Assembly: GCF_029227915.1 (NCBI RefSeq)
Contig: NC_079875.1
Span: 10,167,001-10,227,000, forward strand
Source: Hydractinia symbiolongicarpus
Taxonomy: Eukaryota > Cnidaria > Hydrozoa > Anthoathecata > Hydractiniidae
Direction: 5' to 3'
DNA: 60,000 bases
Shown: positions 40,113-52,606 of the stretch, one piece after another
Position numbering within the stretch: position 1 is the first letter of the stretch
Layout: each line of letters opens with the position of its first letter
The notes under the pieces: generated by a model
Databases searched by the model: none
Told to the model about the DNA's origin: nothing
Seen by the model: only the letters and a program-made list of their open reading frames with translations
Position numbers and translations under genes: made by a program

Positions 40113-41252
40113 CTTAAAATCATCTAAAATTTTCGAACATCATAACAAATGTTTTTACTGGATGTTCATTATCAGCTTGCTGATGAGCAAAATAGAAAAA
40201 AATGCTCTCTGACAATGTGATTTAATAAATCACACTCCACTTCGATGGTCCTTCCCTAACGTAAAAACTTGATGTAAGCCAAAAAAGCATTGGAAAAGGG
40301 CTAGTAGCTATATTTTAAAAATAGATGTTGTTAACTGGCACCATTGTCCTTAAGTAATTACCGCACAGCAAACTGGCAGTTACAAATATCTTTTGATGCA
40401 AAAATTAAAATAATTTGTAAGGTTCTTTGAAGTTCTGTTTTTCCTGACGTCATAAACTCATTAGCCTGGAAGTCATATTACAAAATCGGAATTTTGTTTA
40501 GCCGCGCCTCACGCGAAGAATTTAAAGAGGCATGTAATGACAGTTAGAAATTCTTTATTAGCATCACCATTGTGTTGATAACAACATCTCCAATTAAGTC
40601 TTATGGCAACACCATACGTTCGACAAACAATCTTTTATTTCTTATCGTGTTGCATTTAACTGTTCATTTAATTGACGCAAATTGATAAGTTTTAATTATT
40701 TAATCTCTTATTGCACAAATAGGGAATATATAATAGCTTCGTCTATGTTATTTATTTAACAAAAGAATCTGCTTATGTTAAGACGTCTTGCAAAGTGAGA
40801 CAAGAAATACGCTGTGTCGAAACACACATTAATTGTAGCTATTAAATAAACATTTTCCAACTTAACACGAACTATCTTAAGTGTATAAACATTGACAGAT
40901 TTGACTTGCATCTGCTTGGAACCATAACAAGGTATGAGTATAAAAATTTTCCTTGGTGATATGTTACATAATTACTTTGTATCTGATTGTCTTTTTTTCT
41001 CTGGAGCGGACAAGTAATATGTAGATGTTGTTTTGGCTATGTGACTTGAGTAGGTCTTGCATAGCGTACTTTGGAGGAATTCTAATTTTTCTACACTCTT
41101 GTAATTACCTGGCAAAGACTCATTACGCGACGTTAAACCCATTCATCTTTTTATTGCATTGTTGGACTAAAATAATCTATTAAGGTCGTTTGACGTAGTG
41201 TTTTTTGATGGCAGACATTGTAATTATTGGAAATAAAAAGTAAATAACGACA
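40113..41252. other. Intergenic, nothing recognised
   Basis: AT-rich; no coding segment or repeat identified. Confidence 0.5.
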
Positions 41253-41480
41253 TCTCTTTAATAATAGCCGTACTCCGTCTGTCTGTTTGTGCGCGAGAAA
41301 AAAGTCGAGTTACGATAAAACAAAATGCTATATATAAAGGACGGGCAAACCCGTGGTTTTATCCACGGGCTACCGACTTCTCTATAATAATAGCCGTATT
41401 CCGTCCGTCTGTTTGTGCGCGAGAAACATCTATATTATAATACCCGTATGCGTCTGTCTGTCACGCAAAATTGTAACCGC
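41253..41480 (+). mobile_element. Helitron-like non-autonomous elements, tandem fragments
   Basis: First element 41253-41378: starts TCTCTTTAATAATAGCCG and ends with hairpin CCCGTGGTTTTATCCACGGG then CTACCGACT. A second head (TCTCTATAATAATAGCCG) begins at 41379 with no gap. A third partial head (TCTATATTATAATACCCGTA) starts near 41430. The layout resembles short Helitrons: 5' TC, 3' hairpin about 10 bases before the end. Confidence 0.65.
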
Positions 41481-42714
41481 AGTAGCGGAACACAAGAAAT
41501 TCAGTAAATTTGATAAAGTGCGTAGGTGCACAAAATCTCAAGTGTATAGGTGTTTTCAGGCCTTCAATTGTCCTTAAATCGGACCTTCTGCGAAAAAATA
41601 AGTAAGACCTTGAAAAGTTTACTATTTTTTAAAAGAATTTGATTTGTTCGATTTGAGACTACATTAATTATGCATGATATAATGAACTAGCTTTGACTGA
41701 AGTGTTGTATTAATCAGTTTCTCCGAAGCTATGTAGGATTAAAAATCTTTTTTGACCAATCAGTTTGTAGCACAGTTAACTAAGCTTTCTTCGAGGATAT
41801 CGAAATTCAGTTTCTCTCAAACGAAATCTTAAACGCAAACCAATGTGTTAGGGCAAATGCCAACTCCGAAGTAAAAAAACCAATAACCAGCGTGGTGGTA
41901 TCTTACCCCCTTATAGAAGAATTACTTATATTTGCTCTGGCATTGAGACCATTCGCGCGTAAAACAAAGGATTTTCCGATAAGAACAACGTGGGCAAGGA
42001 ACCAATCAAAAAACGCGGTCAGTATTCTAGAAATTCGTTGCGACACAGCCTAATTTCTCCCACCTTAACTAATCCGATTTCTTGCTTGTATTTATGCTGA
42101 ATCTCCTGGCTATTAAGTTTGCCATTTTGAACATTTTATTATTTAGTTACTGTAATTATGCTTAATTACAACAATTACATGTTGCATAGCCAGTTCATAA
42201 CGTCACCATTTTGCATAATTAGTGAAAATTTCAAGACATAACAGATAACTTTCAAATGATCTATGATTTGAGTTCAACTTGTTTTTTCGTGGGAGGTAAG
42301 CTTAATTGATTTATTAAAATATGCAGTAAAAAATTCAACTGTGCTTCAGCTCACTGAACTGAACAGATTATTTGTATAACTCCATGCCGCAGGCAAATGT
42401 TTTTTAAAAACGACTTTATTTTTTTTTTGCATATTTTGAGAAAATGGTGACTAAAGTAATGGTGAACTGAATACGACAATTGAAAAACCTTTTAAACTTA
42501 TTTTTTTTTTACTGACCAGAATGTGTACAATGATATCAAAGTATGATTATTGGTTTGTCTAATTAGTCTTAGATTAGCTCTTCAGATTCAACAAAATATT
42601 CTAAAATATTTTGGTCTCATTATATTACTTTGCGGTGAATTTTATTTAAAAATTCAATCAAAAGTGTAATCTCACCCTTAAGCCCATTAGGCCGTGTTGA
42701 AATCTACTACTTTA
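41481..42714. other. Intergenic, nothing recognised
   Basis: AT-rich; no gene or defined repeat. Confidence 0.5.
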
Positions 42715-43075
42715 ATTGGAGAAACTTTCGCGAGAGAAACTTTCCCGAGAAAAAAAAATTTCGCGAAATTTTTTTGGATAAACTTTCGCGAATGAAGAAA
42801 TTTGGAAAATTTTGCGAGATTAATTTTCGCGAATGAGAAAACCCATAAACGTTTGCGAGATAAACTTTCGCGAACAAGGATTTTTTAGTTAGAAAAAGCT
42901 TCAAAATTCTTAGCAAAATTGAAAATATTATAAATTTTCTTTCGTGAAATAAGATTTCTAAGTATTTTGTGTGTTTTTGGTAAAAAAATGATAAAATAGC
43001 TTACTGGATAAACTTTCGCAAATGACGAAATTCGGAAACTTTTGCGAGATTAACTTTCTCGCGAAAGTTGTGAAA
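42715..43075. mobile_element. MITE-like repeat rich in CTTTCGCGA
   Basis: About eight copies of AACTTTCGCGA or its complement TCGCGAAAGTT. The outer ends (GAAACTTTCGCGAGAGAAAC and TTTCTCGCGAAAGTTG) form an imperfect inverted pair. No coding capacity. Confidence 0.6.
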
Positions 43076-43871
43076 AGAATTAAGATAGTCTGTTATAAGA
43101 AAATACCGTCAAATATTTGGGACAAACCACATGGTTTAGAAAAAGAATGATTTTGGCTAATAAACCGACCCAAATATGAACTATCTAAGTCATTTCTTTA
43201 AGCAACAATTTCAAATGAAAGTTGGAAAATTTAATTACTTTTCAAAAACAGAATGCGTGTTTTTAAAGAGTTAAAATCAATTACAACCCTTAATTAAACA
43301 GTCTTTTGACACATCGTTGCATGGCACTGCAAAATTTTTAAGCTCTTGCAACAGATTTTATTAATGGAATATATAAAGACTTTGAATGGCGGAATACTGT
43401 TTTTTTTTTTCATTCTACACACACATAGAACACGAAAAAAGAACACACGACAGAAGAACATTCTCAATCCATTATTTACGTAAGCAAAATTATTACTAAT
43501 AAAAACATGCAAACGAAAAAAATCAAAAGGATAGTAAAATTAGATCGTCATTTCTTTTTTTGTTTATGTGGAAAAAGTATGTAAAAATGTGATGCATTCT
43601 AGAGGATGCTTATATTAAGTTTAATAAGTCAACCAAACGGCTAATCACTTTGTCAAACGAGTCAATTTCAATTTTAAAATTATGGACAGAAGAGATGAGA
43701 TACTACCCAAGCGATTTGCAGGACTTATCATAAACAACCAAGCATAACAGCTGAAAATTTTATATTTTTAATATTCGTGTGCTTGTGACGTTCTTCCTGT
43801 TCTCATGTTATGATACTCCTCTGTAATGTTCGCACGGAGGCATTTCTTGTTCTCTGGGCCTTTGGATGAAA
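43076..43871. other. Left flank of the segmental duplication
   Basis: Single-copy AT-rich DNA. Homology to the second unit begins at about 43872. Confidence 0.5.
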
Positions 43872-44482
43872 GACAAAAAATTTTTGTATTCAAAATAAAT
43901 TTTAAAAAATGCACCAAAAAATTTCAGAAGGCTTTCTGTGAAGTTCATAGAAAGCATAATGTCGACTTACATTGAAAGCTAACGCTCCGCTGTTGTCCAG
44001 GAAAACACTTGAGCTTGACATGTGACATAGATAAAATATTCCAAATAACTTTTCCTTCCCTTTTCTGTTTGCCTAAAAAACTTTTTTATCGTTTAATTTC
44101 TTAAATAATGTGCCAGAAGAAAGAGTGGTTATCATTGACCTTGACACAAGATGCGCCAGATTACAAAACGGTGACCATAGCGATTCATCATACGAAATAC
44201 CTTGTAAAGACTTACGCTATTAATCACACCAAAATCACATTAATTAATAATCCTTGTAAAAAAAGTTTATATTTTTATAACAAGCTTTTGTTTTATGAGA
44301 ACTTTGTTTACAACTTCGTTGTGGTTGTAATCTTGCCAAAAATGGAGAATATATTAAGAACGTATTTTATAGAACAAATAAAATACTAAGAAACAATTAT
44401 TTTCGAAAAATTTAATAATTTTTTTAAACACGGTTTTACAAAAAAAAAAAAAAAAAATAGTTAAACAATATATTCATTACTA

Positions 44483-44600
44483 TCTATACTATCATACCTG
44501 TATACGTCTGTCTGTCACGCAAAACGCAAGTAGCGAGTCGCACTGAAGCTATATGAAAAGGACGGCAAGCCTGTGGATTTCTCCACCGGCCAACGACTAG
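44483..44600 (+). mobile_element. Helitron-like element in unit 1
   Basis: Starts TCTATACTATCATACC and ends CCTGTGGATTTCTCCACCGG then CCAACGACTAG, before T. The 3' hairpin about 10 bases before CTAG is the Helitron signature. The homologue in unit 2 is 51480-51597, the same length. Confidence 0.7.
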
Positions 44601-44819
44601 TCTGTCAATATTTCGCTAATTTACATCATCATTGCTCTAGGCCTAAAATAATATCTATTAGCATTTGTAAATAATTTGCTAATATTTCGGACGAACATAA
44701 ATAGGAACATTTTAGGCTAAAGAGATATAAAACATAAAAAAGTTTATCTGGATTGGCAATAAAATGTGGATGTTTCTTTTTTTGTCATACTAAGCCACTC
44801 CAAGTGTATGTGATATGTG

Positions 44820-44862
44820 TATAGCGTGCGTGTGTGGCGTGTGTGTGTGGCGTGAGTCTGTC
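44820..44862. repeat. GTGTGGC microsatellite
   Basis: GCGTGTGTGG-type repeats. The unit 2 copy (about 51825-51860) has one extra GT step. Confidence 0.7.
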
Positions 44863-45140
44863 GCACCATATCTGGTTCAATCATTTTAATGCTGGCGCGA
44901 TGCAGTATGTGGTCACACCTAAATAGACAAATCATTTAAATTAAATCCCATGGCAATTACATTTGTTGTTTGAAACATTATCTCCTCGTCCCGTGCTAAT
45001 TGAAACGTGTTTAAAAGCTTTCGATACGCCAATTTTTTATCTCTGTGACAAATTTAATGTTTAAATATAACCTGTGGATTTTATTTTGATAAACGTGTAA
45101 TTATTTCGCCATGCTTTAAATCTTGCAGACACTGCGAACA

Positions 45141-45322
45141 CAAACACTGCGAAGCATTGACATGTTGATGCATTTTCCAAGGATTAGTTAGGTATATTTA
45201 AGCATACCTAGGATTTAACAGTTTTTATTATTCTATTTTTGTTATTGTTTTTTAGCTCAACAGACTATCTTGAAATGAGTACGATTGACGATGGGTGCAT
45301 ATACAATGACTTATTTGAATTC
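45141..45322 (+). pseudogene. Duplicated 5' end of the bHLH gene (decoy), unit 1
   Basis: A 182-bp direct copy of 45891-46072 without indels. It includes the TTTTTTAG acceptor-like site, the ATG and the first 16 codons (MSTIDDGCIYNDLFEF), and then runs to a stop after FSL. The equivalent in unit 2 is 52142-52323. Confidence 0.85.
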
Positions 45323-45356
45323 TTTTCTCTATAGTTACAACCGTTTTCTATGTAAA

Positions 45357-45478
45357 CTAGTGGTTAGCCCGTGGAAAAATCCACAGGGTCGCCCGTCCTT
45401 TGTATCGCATTTCGTGTTTCCGTAACAAAAAGACAAACAGACGCACGAACAGACAGACGACGGCTAATATTATAGAGA
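45357..45478 (-). mobile_element. Helitron-like element B, unit 1
   Basis: On the minus strand it starts TCTCTATAATATTAGCCG and ends with hairpin CCTGTGGATTTTTCCACGGG then CTAACCACTAG, next to T. It abuts element A with no spacer. Unit 2 copy: 52358-52479. Confidence 0.8.
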
Positions 45479-45605
45479 CTAGATGTTAACCCATGGAAAA
45501 ATCCACGGGGTCGCCTGTCTTTATATATCGCATTTCGTCTTTTCGTAACAAAAAGACAAATAGACGCACGAACACACAGACAAAATACGGCTATTATTAA
45601 AGAGA
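45479..45605 (-). mobile_element. Helitron-like element A, unit 1
   Basis: On the minus strand it starts TCTCTTTAATAATAGCCG and ends with hairpin CCCGTGGATTTTTCCATGGG then TTAACATCTAG, immediately followed by the TC of element B. Unit 2 copy: 52480-52606. Confidence 0.8.
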
Positions 45606-46024
45606 TTACTTTTACACAGTTTTATTTCGCTCTCCTCCGCATAATAATTTCATTACTTTATGCTATTTAAACTTGTTTGTTATGATGGCTAAGTTACTTC
45701 AGCAGCTAAACAAAAAAGAAAAGAGCTAAAACTCTTGCCAACATTAATTGGCACAAAACTGCAAATTTTAAAGAACGAACAATTTTAGGTCGGATATTAA
45801 ATGTCAGTTTATCAGGCCAATTCCAGTTTTAGTGTTCTCATGGCAACTGACGTGGATTATTCTGTAATCTTAATATATGAGAAACTGCGTCAAACACTGC
45901 GAAGCATTGACATGTTGATGCATTTTCCAAGGATTACTTAGGCATATTTAAGCATACCTAGGATTTAACAGTTTTTATTATTCTATTTTTGTTATTGTTT
46001 TTTAGCTCAACAGACTATCTTGAA

Positions 46025-46642
46025 ATGAGTACGATTGACGATGGGTGCATATACAATGACTTGTTTGAATTCGATCCAATAGATTCGACTACAACAATAA
46101 ACAAAGAGGATACTTCAGAGACAGAAACATCACCATCAAACATTTTATTAGTTAAATCAGAAGAAGATGACATTTTCAGTGGGGATTGGTTAACATTCGA
46201 TACAGTACCACTTGATGAATGTGTAGTCAAGGATGTTTACTGGTCTAATAACACAGATGATCCAGAAACTCAGTTGATGTATGACTCGATAGATAGCAAA
46301 TCTGACGATTCAGACAGCTCAAACAGCTTAAATGAACAATATAGCGAGAGAAATACGAAACATTACAAAAACTTTTATGGAGAACGGAAAAAAAGTGGAA
46401 ATATTAAAGGCACTCAATCAAAGGATCCGTATTTAGAAAGTCATCGTTTACGTCTAAACGCGAGACAAAGAAGTCGTGTATCAAAAACAAACGACATGTT
46501 TAAACAGTTAGATGTTATTATACCGGTGTATAAAGATTCAGAGAATAAAAGACCACGCTCAAATTCCAAATTAGCAATCCTAAAAAGGGCTATAAAATAC
46601 ATGAACGATTTATCAGTATTATTGTCAGATACAAATCGCTGA
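46025..46642 (+). CDS. bHLH transcription factor, intact copy
   Basis: 205 residues. The N-terminal ~125 residues are acidic and Ser/Asp-rich (DSIDSKSDDSDSSNSLNEQY), likely an activation region. The bHLH lies near the C-terminus: basic region LESHRLRLNARQRSRVSKTN, helix 1 DMFKQLDVIIP, a loop with KDSENKRPRSN, helix 2 SKLAILKRAIKYMNDLSVLL. NAR-R-R-V and SKL-I-L fit bHLH class A; parts recall atonal-type factors and E proteins, so the family is unresolved. The normally invariant Glu of the basic region is Gln. ATG 46025 is chosen because a TTTTTTAG acceptor-like site lies just upstream, which implies a 5'UTR intron. The last codons directly follow helix 2. Confidence 0.85.
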   Translation: MSTIDDGCIYNDLFEFDPIDSTTTINKEDTSETETSPSNILLVKSEEDDIFSGDWLTFDTVPLDECVVKDVYWSNNTDDPETQLMYDSIDSKSDDSDSSNSLNEQYSERNTKHYKNFYGERKKSGNIKGTQSKDPYLESHRLRLNARQRSRVSKTNDMFKQLDVIIPVYKDSENKRPRSNSKLAILKRAIKYMNDLSVLLSDTNR

Positions 46643-49600
46643 AATAACTTGGAAGAGACACTGAAGTGGGCGAGGAGAAAGGTAGACGTTATCAGTTTCT
46701 AAAAACAAGAGCTTGTGGTGAGTGGATAGATTGTATGGAATTAGAGACAAAATCTACTTTATCAGTGTTTAGAATAATGTAATTATAAACTGAAAAAGCA
46801 ATTCGAATTGAGAATTTTTTTCATTACATATAAATATGCTCATCTTTATATCAAAGTTACAGTAACTTCTGAGAGAAGAAATACAAAAGTATATATTTGT
46901 CTTGTTTTTTTTTTGTCAGCATAATTTTGTAAAGTACAATTCATCCGTTACAAAAAAAGTCGATAAAACGATATTGCATTTTCGGAGAAGGTTACTTTTA
47001 GCTTGAAGATAGCATACGCGGTTAGGAATGACTCAGTTCTGGCCAACAACAGTCAAGGGGTATATTATATAGACCCTCTTCAACCAGCCATTTATTGATA
47101 GCTAGGGAAATCAGAATTATTACGGAGCGGGGGGGAGGGAAAGAAACTCGTTTTATTAACCTCGAAAAAAACGTAGTTAAATGGCCTACCGTATTAATAC
47201 AAAAAAGCAAACTTCTATAATTGTTTCAAAGGCGATTATTAATATTCTCAAAAACTTACCTTTTATTTATGCTAAGAGCGAGTTACAACCACACTGAAAA
47301 TGTTCCTTATTGTACATTACATGTCACGTGACCTAAGCCAATCACGTGGCCCCACAGCAATTTCGTCTCCATGCTGCAAGTAACTAGAAAGATGTCAAAC
47401 AAGGACCAAATTTTTAAGCAATAGGGCGGCTTTATAGTAGTACTTCTTTTTTATGATGAATTTGATTTAGAAGAATATCAGGCTAAGAATTTAGGTTAAT
47501 GAAAATAGGTCTTTTGCTTAGAACAATAGAGAAATAAGAATGATAACCAGCCTGGTTAGAATGTTGGTATTCCTAAGAAAAGAGTGTGTATTGAAAAAGA
47601 TAAGGAATGCTTTAAAACGGAAGAAACAATGTATTTTTATCTTAAGTATATGGTCCACGACCCATAAAATATTTAGAGAGTTATTAATTAGCTACTACAA
47701 ACAATTGAGAACCAGTATGTCATTAATTCCCTCTCGTCTCCAGGGATTTTCACCGTCATCTCTTATATTTCACAAAATCATAAAACCCTGGAGACAAAGG
47801 TGGTCAGCCATTTCTTTAAAAACGTGAGTTATCAAAATTTAACTCAATCAGTATTCCAGTCAAAATTGGGTCTGGGAATTTTTAAGTTCATTTAGTGTTT
47901 TTCAGAAAAAATTTCGGAGGAAAGTGTTTTGACCAAGAAGAGAAGCGTTTTTATGAAGAAAAGAAGTGAGCCGTAGGGGTCATTGGAAGAGGGCACTAAT
48001 GTCTAAATTCTTTAACCATTTTTTTGATTTTAAGAAATAGCGAATATGGTGCAAGTATTTAGTATGATTTATTTCTTGATTTTTTAGTTGTTGTTATTTA
48101 ATCCTTGATATACCAACTTATTATTCTTTACATTTATTTACAGGTGTCCTAATCAGGATTCACAAAAACAATCCTGGTATCAATAAGGTTCCTGTATATA
48201 CAAGCATATTATAAATAGTGTTGAAATTTTAAAAAATGATAACAAGGTTTATTATCTATAGAGAAAAACGAAATATTCAAAAAGAAGAGTAGGCGAAATG
48301 TGCTAGGATAGATAAAGAGTGTTGGAACTGGGCTACAGTAACTACGCTTAATGGTACTTTATCCTTCTTACAATCAGAACACCAAGACCAATAATATAAG
48401 TCAACTTCTAAAAAGCAAACAGGTTCAGGTTTAAGGACTTTTACTGATCCGACCAGGTCAGCCGGTCTGGTCCTTCTTCTTTGATATGTATGAGTGCCAT
48501 CTTCAGAGTCATTGATTTATTTTTCGTAACACTTTATCTGACCTGATTAGAAAGTCAAGAAAATTGTTCTATTCCAGGTTGAGTCAGGGAAAATTTTTTT
48601 AGCTCTTGTAACATCCAACCGCACTTTCTGTACCAAAATGGTTTGTGTCATGCAAAGTCGAAACTTCCTGCTGGGGTCACATTCTCAAGTAATATATCGT
48701 CACGAAATTGCACATTTGAGAATCCTAGATATTAAATATATATGCACAAATAACTTTAGCTTCAGTTAATTAGTAATTCCCAATAGTCCCAAATACTTCC
48801 CAATCGTCACAAAATTACACATTAAGAATCCTATGGATATTCAATAGATATGCATAAATAAACTTTAGCTTCAGTTAACTAGTAATTTTCAATAGCAAAT
48901 GAAACGCTTATAGTAATTTTTCTCGTCATCAATTTACTATGTTCAGCGTGTGATGGCGGTTTTGTGTGTTACCATACTGGCTGCATTTGGCACTACATGA
49001 CTGGCTGCAATTAAATCAACTACGCCTCGTTGCATAACTGTTTTAATATTCCTTGTCCAATGGTTGCAATTACTAATTTGATTTAATTGTTTTCCGTTCT
49101 AAACAACTAATTATGAAAGACGTGCTTTAAAAGTTTTGAATTTTTTGATACCTTATTTGTACAAATTTTGGCTAGCACTAAATTTAGCGATTTTGTTCTA
49201 AATAAGCAATTGATTCAAAACAGTCCCTGGCATTGTCAGTCCTAAAAAAGAGTTTTCTAATTCGCTTTGGACAGGTGGTGGACTTCGGTAGTATGTACTT
49301 GTTAATTTGGCAGTAATTTCGGCTCCTGTCTATTAAAAATTTTGTGACACCCGAAACATGTTTCCATCGCCAAATTAAATACACGTCAAATTTAAGTCAA
49401 ATTAGCTATCGTCAAATTAAATGATCGCTAAAAAAATCAATTTGGTATATTGTCAAATTCAATGCTTATGTGTAGGAATAAGGTATTCCGATAATAAGTT
49501 TATTTATATGTCTGTAACAACACATTAATTCGTGTATAATCGGGCTACTTAAGACCAGTCCTTTTTTATTTCAGGGTCATTTTCAAGAACTCAAATTATA

Positions 49601-50436
49601 AAGATTATGGCATTATTTATTGGCCACCATATCATTATATGAATTTTAAAACACAGAATTCAACTTTTGTAAAAGATTTTGATGACGCCATATGCCATAG
49701 ACGGGCATTACCTGCTGTTTTTTTCAAGTGGTATTCCGCACCAATAAAGGGTCTTTAATTTCGCGGCAAGTAGCATGAAAGCAAGTCTTGGCACTAAGTG
49801 TCTTTCGAATGCTCTGTATCAAATTGAAATATTTACCTCCCGCGAAGACATGACGTAGTCAATTTTAAAAAATAGGTTTAGGTTTACTAGAATGCGCGTT
49901 TTCGACATTTTGGCTTTTACACCCTTTGTCACAAAAATTGTAGTTGTTTAATGACGTTTTCAAAGTATTTTGGTTCTTTTGATTAAATTATTTCTGTTAT
50001 AAAGGCTCAGGGGCCTAGTGAATCTAGGATAATGCGCTCGCATGCAGAATCCGGTCGGAAATTTTTATTGCTGATGTATTGTTAAATATAGGTTTATTAA
50101 AAACTCAGGATTCTTCTTCTTTTTCACGTTTATCACGGAGAAAAGATTTCCTTTATTTTTGATGAAATTTTATTCTGTAAAATCCGATTAACAGCGTTAA
50201 CGACAATAATTACCGATACATTTTTTTATAATTAAATTGTTAGCAACGCCTTCTGATTTATATTAAAGCCAGTCATGCCAAATACAGCCAGTACGGGAAC
50301 ACACACAACCGCCGCACACGCTGGAGATATAGTTCATCGATGACGAGAAAAAGGGATTACTAGTGTAACTGCAAATGATACTCAGCATTCAGTGATGCAA
50401 ACAAAATTGGAATTTCATAGCAGAATGAGCAACTTT
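46643..50436. other. Unit 1 downstream DNA, no firm gene
   Basis: Holds the bHLH 3'UTR region. A 95-codon frame at 47540-47827 is open in both units but includes a stem GTCTCCAGGGATTTT/AAACCCTGGAGAC and has no recognisable motif. The empty TTAA site (48431-48434) matches the MITE insertion in unit 2. Confidence 0.5.
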
Positions 50437-50639
50437 AAATATGGTTATTGAAGATATTATTTCGGTTTGTCTTCGCTTTGTTTTGGCCAGGAAGATTAAA
50501 GAAACCATCAACAGTGTAGCACGTAACAAATACATAAACAGCATCTCGTATCAACTTCTTGAGACTTGGTTACCAGCCCTACAGAAGAAGTAGTTACCTA
50601 CATCTAGGTCCGAAAATGTTAATTACCGTAATTAACTGT

Positions 50640-50836
50640 AATTATCAGCTCGTTTCTGATTGGTTAATTTTTATGAATTTCGATCCTCTGCAATTATATA
50701 AATACATGCGCAACTTCATTTTACTTTGCCCAATGATGGGAGGAGGATCTCCCGAAACGTCGCATACTAAACTATCATGTTCAAGAAATGAAACTTTCCA
50801 CAGTAATTTAAATGTGGTCTTCTGTAAAGCTTTCAT
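50640..50836 (+). mobile_element. Penelope-type promoter/ribozyme-like remnant, unit 1
   Basis: GATTGG box, TATATAAATAC, then TGATGGGAGGAGGATCTCCC directly followed by GAAACGTC. This has the form of a hammerhead core (TGATG, stem II, GAAA). An open frame runs through it but is shifted relative to unit 2. Confidence 0.45.
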
Positions 50837-51479
50837 GACAAAATTTTTTGTATTCAAAATAAATTTTAAAAAATGCACTAAAAAATTTCAGAAGGCTTTC
50901 CCAACAAAGTTTTCGCAGATGAAATGTTTTCTGTGAAGTTCATAGAAAGCATAATGTCGACTTACATTGAAAGCTAACGCTCCGCTGTTGTCCAGGAAAA
51001 CACTTGAGCTTGACATGTGACATAGATAAAATATTCCAAATAACTTTTCCTTCCCTTTTCTGTTTGCCTAAAAAACTTTTTTATCGTTTAATTTCTTAAA
51101 TAATTTGCCAGAAGAAAGAGTGGTTATCATTGACCTTGACACAAGATGCGCCAGATTACAAAACGGTGACCATAGCGATTCATCATACGAAATACCTTGT
51201 AAAGACATACGCTATTAATCAGACCAAAATCACATTAATTAATAATCCTTGTAAAAAAAGTGGTTTATATTTTTATAACAAGCTTTTGTTTTATAAGAAC
51301 TTTGTTTACAACTTCGTTGTGGTTGTAATCTTGCCAAAAATGGAGAATATATTAAGAACGTATTTTATAGAACAAATAAAATACTAAGAAACAATTATTT
51401 TCGAAAAATTTTAATAATTTTTTTAAACACGGTTTTACAAAAAAAAAAAAAAAATAGTTAAACAATATATTTATTACTA

Positions 51480-51597
51480 TCTATACTATCATACCTGTAT
51501 ACGTCTGTCTGTCACGCAAAACAGAAGCAGCGAGTCGCACTGAAGCTATTTGAAAAGGACGGCAAGCCTGTGGATTTCTCCACCGGCCAACGACTAG
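51480..51597 (+). mobile_element. Helitron-like element in unit 2
   Basis: Copy of the 44483-44600 element carried along by the segmental duplication, with a few substitutions. Confidence 0.7.
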
Positions 51598-52141
51598 TCT
51601 GTCAATATTTCGCTAATTTACATCATCATTGCTCTAGGCCTAAAATAATATCTATTAGCATTTGTAAATAATTTGCTAATATTTCGGACGAACATAAATA
51701 GGAACATTTTAGGCTAAAGAGATATAAAACATAAAAAAGTTTATCTGGATTGGCAATAAAATGTGGATGTTTTTTTTTTTGTCATACTAAACCACTTTCC
51801 AAGTGTATGTGATATATGTATAGCGTGCGTGTGTGGCGTGTGTGTGTGTGGCGTGAGTCTGTGGCACCATATCTGGTTCAATCATTTTAATGCTGGCGCG
51901 ATGCAGTATGTGGTCACACCTAAATAGACAAATCATTTAAATTAAATCCCATGGCAATTACATTTGTTGTTTGAATCATTATCTTCTCGTCCCGTGCTAA
52001 TTGAAACGTGTTTAAAAGTTTTCGATACGTCAATTTTTTATCTCCGTGACAAATTTAATGTTTAAATATACCCTGTGGATTTTATTTTGATAAACGTGTA
52101 ATTATTTCGCCATGCTTTAAATCTTGCAGACACTGCGAACA

Positions 52142-52323
52142 CAAACACTGCGAAGCATTGACATGTTGATGCATTTTCCAAGGATTACTTAGGCATATTT
52201 AAGCATACCTAGGATTTAACAGTTTTTATTATTCTATTTTTGTTATTGTTTTTTAGCTCAACAGCCTATCTTGAAATGAGTACGATTGACGATGGGTGCA
52301 TATACAATGACTTATTTGAATTC
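52142..52323 (+). pseudogene. Duplicated 5' end of the bHLH gene, unit 2
   Basis: Unit 2 homologue of 45141-45322. Here it is the only surviving copy of the bHLH start codon region, separated from the remaining coding sequence by the two Helitron-like elements and about 170 further bases. Confidence 0.8.
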
Positions 52324-52357
52324 TTTTCTCTATAGTTACAACCGTATTCTATGTAAA

Positions 52358-52606
52358 CTAGTGGTTAGCCCGTGGAAAAATCCACAGGGTCGCCCGTCCT
52401 TTGTATCGCATTTCGTGTTTCCGTAACAAAAAGACAAACAGACGCACGAACAGACAGACGACGGCTAATATTATAGAGACTAGATGTTAACCCATGGAAA
52501 AATCCACGGGGTCGCCTGTCTTTATATATCGCATTTCGTCTTTTCGTAACAAAAAGACAAATAGACGCACGAACACACAGACAAAATACGGCTATTATTA
52601 AAGAGA
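52358..52606 (-). mobile_element. Helitron-like elements B and A, unit 2
   Basis: Elements 52358-52479 and 52480-52606, identical in layout and length to 45357-45605. They were therefore in place before the segmental duplication. Confidence 0.8.

Larger units (their letters stand above)
43872..50836. repeat. Tandem segmental duplication, unit 1
   Basis: About 6.97 kb matching unit 2 (50837-58589) nearly throughout in the same order and orientation. The units start at GACAAAAAATTTTTGTATTC and GACAAAATTTTTTGTATTC. Unit 1 lacks the 746-bp MITE and a 271-bp segment found in unit 2, and keeps the 306 bp that unit 2 has lost. Confidence 0.95.

Noticed and set aside
44108-44389. 93-codon frame, also in unit 2 at 51130
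   Set aside because: It has a composition like AT-rich noncoding DNA and no motif; conservation reflects the recent duplication.
45989-46024. Upstream extension of the bHLH frame
   Set aside because: It would need a non-ATG start inside a polypyrimidine tract ending in TTTTTTAG, which is better read as a splice acceptor.
47540-47827. 95-codon frame conserved in both duplication units
   Set aside because: The units are too young for openness to mean selection. There is no motif, and the frame spans an inverted repeat.
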